A DNA stretch of 62,027 nucleotides from Nemertoderma westbladi (lineage: Eukaryota; Xenacoelomorpha; Nemertodermatida; Nemertodermatidae), in contig JAUCBJ010007974.1 in NCBI GenBank assembly GCA_032718475.1, positions 1-62,027 of the forward strand. The letters are read 5' to 3'. Each line of letters begins with the position of its first letter. Position 1 is the first letter of the stretch. Below are positions 56,958 to 62,027 of the stretch, piece after piece. A program made the position numbers and the translations under genes. The notes under the pieces were generated by a model that saw only the letters and a program-made list of their open reading frames with translations, was not told the DNA's origin and searched no databases.

Positions 56958-58814
56958 GCGCAAATTAGTGTTTTCCATCAGATTGTTGGTTTAAAATGTC
57001 AGTAAATTACTAATTTTTTATAACCCTACGGAATGGGGGTGGGAAATTTTTCTACGTGATTATTTCTCGCTTTCCATTAAGATTTTGACTTCAGGCTTAT
57101 TTTTTGTACTTACGGTGTTTTTGCATTGTACAACCTGTATGTAAATACATTCGATACAATGCAAAAACAAATGTCACAATGACAAAACAAATATCACAAT
57201 GACAAAACACCGTAAGTCTGTCAGTTGCGATGTTTATGCATTGTATAAATTTAATGCATAAATTGTGGGGGGGGGGGGGGGGGGGAACCTCACTGCGGTT
57301 TTAAATTTGTAAATAACTCGAAAGTGGTTGCAACATAAACAAAAAAACTTGGAAACGGGGAAATAATATGAAATATAAAGAACTGCCCGAAATTAGTCGA
57401 AGTTTATTAAATTACCTGTCATGAAGCGAAAATTACAAAAAATGGTTTAATGACAGAGGAGTAGTGTTTTTTGCGTGAAAAATTTCTTTCCTAGAAAATT
57501 GCCTTGAAAGTTTAAACATCCCACACAAAATTGCCCGTATGTGGTCTGGTTGGTTAATATTGATTATAAATTATGATTAAATTTCTACACTTAATAAAAT
57601 TTCCCTCCGGCGTTTCGAAACGTTGCTGTAGTTACTTTATTATTATTACAGATACAGAAATCCTCAGTTAAAAAATTTAAATCTTCAGTTGGTTAAAAAC
57701 AATTGAATGTTAATTGAAATACACAATAAATATAAGTTATAACGAAACTGACTTTACAGTTGTTTTTAAATAAATTATTTAAATGTTACTTTATATGAAA
57801 ATCGCGGAAAATGTGAAGAATGGCAACGATTTTAAACGCTTACAAAAATAATCGACAATTCCGGCTTCATGGTAACAACGACGGTGAGTTGAACTAGTTT
57901 AAAATTTATTTCAAGCAAAATGATAAAGATTTGTAGAAAATTTGACATTTACAACATTTTACATTGATTATATTACTGGTCATAGTTAATTAAGTGACTG
58001 CCTAAGTGTCCGGCTGATTATGAAACTATAACCTGTTTATTGTTTTGGTAGAATTAAATGCCACTGCAATCTGCCCATTTCACTTAATTGTTAATTTTAG
58101 CGGGCAAACGTTTCTGGGCAATTCGCCTGCGGGCGAGAATTCCGCCACACCTTGCGATGGTGCTATCTACCTTTGGATGGGGGGGATATAATTTCTTATT
58201 TTCATCGATATTAAATTAGGCCACTCAAATACTGTATATAAGCTATCCGCGATTGGCAGAGGTTATCAATTAATGTTAGGTCACGAGTATGTTATTCGCC
58301 TCCAGGCCACCTTATCACATCCATTTATTTGAACCAATATATATTGCTCGCTCATATTACTCGTGTACAGTAATTAAATATTATTAGAACTACAATAAAT
58401 TTATTGGATTTCAAATTCACATTTATGTACAATTATTGTGAGTTTAATTAATTGCAATCAATAATCATATAGTTTGTACCTTGTGCATAAGAATCCGATA
58501 GTATAAACTTATCTACTTACCGCTATTAAACTCCTGTTTCCAGAACTATTAATTGTACATTTAGTTATTCTGTTATTTATTTCTCGAGTGTGAGTTTATT
58601 TATAATCCTACTTATACGTACAGTAGGCTATGTACCCCTACATTTAGCCTTTCTTCTTCTAGGAATAATTTAATATACTTATTCAAAATTTAAACAAATA
58701 TATGTTTCGTAGGAACAATCTTTTGTTTAAAGTAGGCCTACAGTAAGTTAAAAATTAATATGCAAATAATTCCACAAATTGATAAAAGACTTAAAAACTT
58801 AAAGATTCTTGGGC
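56958..58814. other. Interval between satellite and second retroelement
   Basis: No gene found. An imperfect inverted repeat spans 57108-57217: ACTTACGGTGTTTTTGCATT against its complement ending AACACCGTAAGT, with CACAATGACAAAACAAAT tandem pieces. A 19-G run occupies 57267-57285. A motif around 58040-58085 resembles the dispersed repeat at 12715-12770. The rest is AT-rich and unassigned. Confidence 0.5.
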
Positions 58815-60032
58815 TGTTCGCGCTTTCAGACCTTTGGCAGTTTAACCCACCAAATTAAGATGTCTTCTAGATATTAAATCTGCTTTTAGTCTATGACAAG
58901 TATTTGATTCACTACACTAGTCGAAACCAATCCGTGCGCGACCATTCACCCGCTGGATATTCCCGGGAGATTGGGTTCGACGGTTTAATTTTTTATTGCT
59001 ATGTAAGCCTAATGTATTATTCGACTGACAGTATTATATAATCTCTGACAATATTATTCACCTTCGGTAATATTAACAGTTCCTTTAGGACGTGGCGCTT
59101 TATCTATATAAACAGAGTTATGACTTAAACTACTCACAACGATATGGCTTAATTATAATCCACATATATGACGCATTCTTTAGGAATTGCTTCTTTAACA
59201 GACTCACTCATACACTATGCTGCACAATACTGCACACTAATCTGCCAATCTTCACTGATTTTAGTCACATATAAAAGGAACACAGGCTGACTCATGTAGG
59301 GTCTATCAAATAACATTAGATTCACTTCAAACCACTTTAACATAAGTCACAATCGTTATTGGTAACCTTTCTCTCTTACCTTCGGTATATCAAGAATATT
59401 GGGTTGCGGGGTTATTTATCGTTATTCCAAATATAATAATTCATCAACCATATTATGAAGAACTGACAGTAAATAGCAGTATAAAACAACAACTGAACAG
59501 TTAGGTAGATCGGTACATCAGTACCGGTATGTCAGCAGTGAGATATTTACAGGTTAAAGGATATATGCCCTTTATAATTAAACCTACTAGTGTACGACTA
59601 AAAAGCAGTACAGCACAAAATACTTCCAAGCCGTTCTTTCTTTGGCTCAAGACTGAATGTAAACACTGCACATAGGCATTGCGTCATTTCTCGGAAATTT
59701 TCTGTACAAGGAGCCACAAAAACGCTCTCATTGGCTGACTGAACTGAGAGACGCCGTAGAACAAAGGAAATCAACACGTATGAATGTCAGCTGTTAACCG
59801 TAGTCATAGTAACTACTGTTCAAGAGTAGCTATCACCCTTTTGCGTCACGAATTGCCATAGAATCATAAAATATGCCTTTCACAGTACACATACGGAGGA
59901 AATAGGTCTTAGATCCTCTAAAAACACCGATACAGCAATAATACGGTCTCTTACACTTATTAAATCAACTACAGAGTATTTTAATGTAAAAGATAATAAA
60001 AATAACGGGGCAATTCAGCAAAGGCTTTTACA
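58815..60032 (-). repeat. 3' LTR of a second, related retroelement
   Basis: About 1218 bp, recognisably homologous to the 1186-bp LTRs but clearly diverged. It starts TGTTCGCGCTTTCAGACC, keeps the CCATTCACCCGCTGGATATT, AACAGTTCCTTTAGGACGTG and TCTGACAATATTATTCAC blocks, and ends AAAGGCTTTTACA. The conserved CCGCTCCCAGAAAATGGGAT patch and ORF3 follow directly, so this is a 3' LTR whose element extends beyond the right edge of the window. Confidence 0.88.
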
Positions 60033-60042
60033 CCGCTCCCAG
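60033..60042 (-). promoter_or_regulatory. Probable polypurine tract of the second element
   Basis: Same GGGAGCGG-containing block as at 37992-38001, adjoining the LTR in the same way. Its conservation between two diverged copies supports function. Confidence 0.5.
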
Positions 60043-60110
60043 AAAATGGGATTTTCAGTCTATAAAATATAAAAATCACAGTTTCTAAAACACAAAGATA
60101 CTCTAAACAG

Positions 60111-61886
60111 TTAGTCTTTCTTGCGCGGACGGCGTTTACGCAGTTTCTGGAGGCTAGCAAGAGTCCTTTTCTCTTTGGGGCGAGCCACTTTACGAGGAGG
60201 GCTGTAGCTCCTAGGCGAAGGGTGCAATATAATTGCATCAGAAGGTGCAGGGTTACGATCGGTATACCCGCCGGTCGAGGTACCTGGTTGATTAATATCA
60301 ACCTCAGTGGAGTGAGGTCTAACGGCCTTTAGAGCGCGTCTCAGGACAGCAGCTTCTACGGGTCCTTGACGGGTCGTCTGGACACTAGCGGTGGGTGGAC
60401 CGTGAGTGGTGAGGAACTTTCTCGGTTTAATGGTTCTCTCCAGCTCGCGTTCTCGGGTTCGGTATTCATATGGGCGCCGAGATACTTCCTGGAGTTCAGG
60501 ATGCGAGTTCACGAAAATGTCGCCATACTCAGGGTCCTGACGGATATAATTGATCAGGTGATATGTGGTTATATCATTAGGATTAACGTTTCTCAGGTAT
60601 TTCCTGACAAACTTGGTGGAAATACACTCACCAACACGCTTCATTAACTCGTAACTTGGTACGCGTGTTTTCTGTTCAATCGACGCGAATAGATAAGGAT
60701 GGAACGCGTAAACTCCCTCGTAAGCTCGTCCAGGGTAATAGCGATGTCTGGATTCGCAATGTAAATCTGCGTTCGCTTCCCAAGCTCGGATGTATCGCAG
60801 GGTGATCATCTCGTCTACGCTCTCTAAATCGCGATTAAAGGGACAATTGTAACTTTCGTGTCCTTTAAGTTGGCAGTAGTGACATTGAGTCATAAACTGT
60901 GGGCAGACGGCAAATATATGAGAGTTATTAAGCCGGCAATAAGCACAATATATTTCCATCATCGGTTGTTCGAGGAAATAGGAACAAGGTACGCTCGAGT
61001 CGAGAGGAGTGAAGTGGTCTCTCGATGCGCATAATCGACAACGTTTTCGGGAAACGTAGTTGGCGTGTCGATAATCGTACGCTGTGAGACGCTGTGGACC
61101 TTGATACCACTCTATGACATAATCATTGTCACTGCTCCGAGAAGCCGTAGGTTGAATCGCTTCGGATTCCAAGCATACTGGTTCATCCTCCAGCTGCATA
61201 GACGAAGTTGGTGCGTCGGTTTCCGTAAGTGGACCCACTGTCTGTATTTCCACGACAGAATAACCTGTAGGTATTCGGGGTCGTTGTATAACGGATGAAT
61301 GTGAGTTCTGTGTACAAATGTCTTGAAACACGGCAAATCCAGCGCTACTCAGTTTCTCCGCAGCTGAGTCTCTAAGACTGAGCTTGGTCAGCGCGCGATC
61401 TTTGAACTGACTATCGACGTTACGGAACGGAGTCAGAAAGCGCCGGAAACATTCGAAACGTATGAACTTATTGTGTTCGTCTAACTTGGCGAGTTTAGTT
61501 CCAAGTATTAACGGGTGAGCGCGTATGGTACGACTGCACACATCGGCTAGCCAACCGGCAAGTGCTGCGTTTTCAAAGATCGTGTATATAGCTAAGGAAG
61601 GGCGAAGTGGAACACTCATAAAGCTATATACGGCACCAGGCGCAGTTAATGGTCCATCAAAATATAAACGGGAGTAATGATCTCCATATACTTGCTGGTA
61701 ATTTATAGGATTTCCAACTTTGAAATTCCAACCATATTCTTGAAAGGCAAGATGTCCGATGGATGTCCGTTGTACTTTAGTAATGCCGCTGGGTGTATTG
61801 GCATACATAGTGCGAAAGAAACCTCGGCCTTCGGCCCAAGGAGCAATCAGCTGAGTATCAACGAAAGGGTATGGAATGTTCTCCAT
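60111..61886 (-). CDS. Intact third ORF (ORF3): Gag-like layout with zinc knuckles, unknown function
   Basis: 591 residues from ATG 61886. Residues 1-200 form a mixed hydrophobic, globular-looking domain (FFRTMYANTPSGITKV, TAPGAVYSFMSVPLRPSLA, RFECFRRFLTPFR) that I do not recognise. Residues 200-260 are acidic and low in complexity. Three Cys/His units follow: Cys283-Cys286-His291-Cys301, Cys314-Cys317-His323-Cys328, and a canonical CX2CX4HX4C zinc knuckle at Cys335-Cys338-His343-Cys348. Residues 480-591 are basic and Pro-rich, ending KKLRKRRPRKKD-like (possible nuclear localisation or nucleic-acid binding). A globular domain, then knuckles, then a basic tail is the layout of a Gag capsid-nucleocapsid protein. 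It sits just before the 3' LTR, downstream of where Pol should lie. No signal peptide or membrane segment argues for Env. Confidence 0.85.
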   Translation of the reverse strand: MENIPYPFVDTQLIAPWAEGRGFFRTMYANTPSGITKVQRTSIGHLAFQEYGWNFKVGNPINYQQVYGDHYSRLYFDGPLTAPGAVYSFMSVPLRPSLAIYTIFENAALAGWLADVCSRTIRAHPLILGTKLAKLDEHNKFIRFECFRRFLTPFRNVDSQFKDRALTKLSLRDSAAEKLSSAGFAVFQDICTQNSHSSVIQRPRIPTGYSVVEIQTVGPLTETDAPTSSMQLEDEPVCLESEAIQPTASRSSDNDYVIEWYQGPQRLTAYDYRHANYVSRKRCRLCASRDHFTPLDSSVPCSYFLEQPMMEIYCAYCRLNNSHIFAVCPQFMTQCHYCQLKGHESYNCPFNRDLESVDEMITLRYIRAWEANADLHCESRHRYYPGRAYEGVYAFHPYLFASIEQKTRVPSYELMKRVGECISTKFVRKYLRNVNPNDITTYHLINYIRQDPEYGDIFVNSHPELQEVSRRPYEYRTRERELERTIKPRKFLTTHGPPTASVQTTRQGPVEAAVLRRALKAVRPHSTEVDINQPGTSTGGYTDRNPAPSDAIILHPSPRSYSPPRKVARPKEKRTLASLQKLRKRRPRKKD

Positions 61887-62026
61887 ATTCCTGTTGTATG
61901 CCCAATATGTTTTCCGACAGTGACATTGATGGTAGTGGTAGAGAGCAGGGGGAGACCTAGGTCGTATTCAGAAGTATTCCGAAATACGATCTCAGTAGGA
62001 GGATTGTTACATTCGAGGACTATCTC
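61847..62026 (-). CDS. C-terminal end of an ORF upstream of ORF3 (partial)
   Basis: A minus-strand frame open from the window edge to TGA at 61849-61847 gives 59 residues, including EIVLECNNPPTEIVFR and DLGLPLLSTTTINVTVG. It overlaps the ORF3 start by 40 bases in a different register: ORF3 is in the -1 frame relative to it. Its composition looks protein-like rather than random. In the decayed relative at 25726-27520 the equivalent sequence runs through this point in one frame, so here either a frameshift mutation or a programmed shift separates the two parts. No clear slippery heptamer was seen. Confidence 0.5.
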   Translation of the reverse strand, partial: EIVLECNNPPTEIVFRNTSEYDLGLPLLSTTTINVTVGKHIGHTTGIWRTFHTLSLILS

Positions 62027-62027
62027 C

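Noticed and set aside
1-62027. tRNA or rRNA genes
   Set aside because: No GGTTCGA-type B box with a matching acceptor stem and no rRNA-like conserved block was noticed by eye on either strand; a covariance-model scan was not possible.

Overview
The window looks like nuclear DNA from a bilaterian invertebrate animal. It is AT-rich, the few conserved genes are widely spaced, and most of the sequence is transposon-derived or tandemly repeated. The recognisable host genes are a RAD54B helicase, the N-terminal part of centriolar CEP135, and a ZMIZ-type SP-RING protein. All three are animal-type proteins read here from single uninterrupted frames. I cannot name the species.

Left part (1-9.3 kb): the window opens inside a plus-oriented LTR of a BEL/Pao-type family (1-1008). 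RAD54B follows (2227-5112, +), then a CEP135-like N-terminal protein (6472-7461, + with a polyA signal at 7610), then a decayed non-LTR retrotransposon (about 7979-9317) that carries a nested insertion flanked by 14-bp repeats.

Middle-left part (9.3-28.9 kb): a chain of non-autonomous inverted-repeat elements. These are a 2.77-kb palindromic element with a TA-flanked MITE nested in one arm, a long perfect hairpin, a foldback element with repeated TGTAAGG motifs, and two small TTACGTTACG palindromes. After them come about 90 copies of a 36-bp minisatellite (16859-20094), an intronless ZMIZ-like gene on the minus strand (20788-22029), two further MITE-like elements (22267-24015 and 24910-25231), and a decayed plus-strand coding remnant (25726-27520). 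That remnant belongs to the same protein family as the third ORF of the giant retroelement.

Right part (28.9-62 kb): a 12-kb satellite array, built from 92/94-bp and 58-bp units with 152-bp and roughly 2.1-kb higher-order periods, is split by one 15,859-bp LTR retrotransposon (36806-52664, minus sense). The LTRs are both 1186 bp and nearly identical, and the target-site duplication is ATTAC. The element carries a very long BEL/Pao Gag-Pol frame, with one in-frame TAG just before the last integrase catalytic residue. Between Pol and the 3' LTR lies an additional zinc-knuckle ORF, ORF3, which is broken in this copy. Beyond the satellite, a second related element enters from the right: its 3' LTR is at 58815-60032 and an intact 591-codon ORF3 at 60111-61886.

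The most novel signal is this giant BEL/Pao lineage with a Gag-like second zinc-knuckle protein downstream of Pol. Its N-terminal module differs between the two copies while its C-terminal module and LTRs are shared. All functional statements come from motif recognition by eye; no database search was possible.
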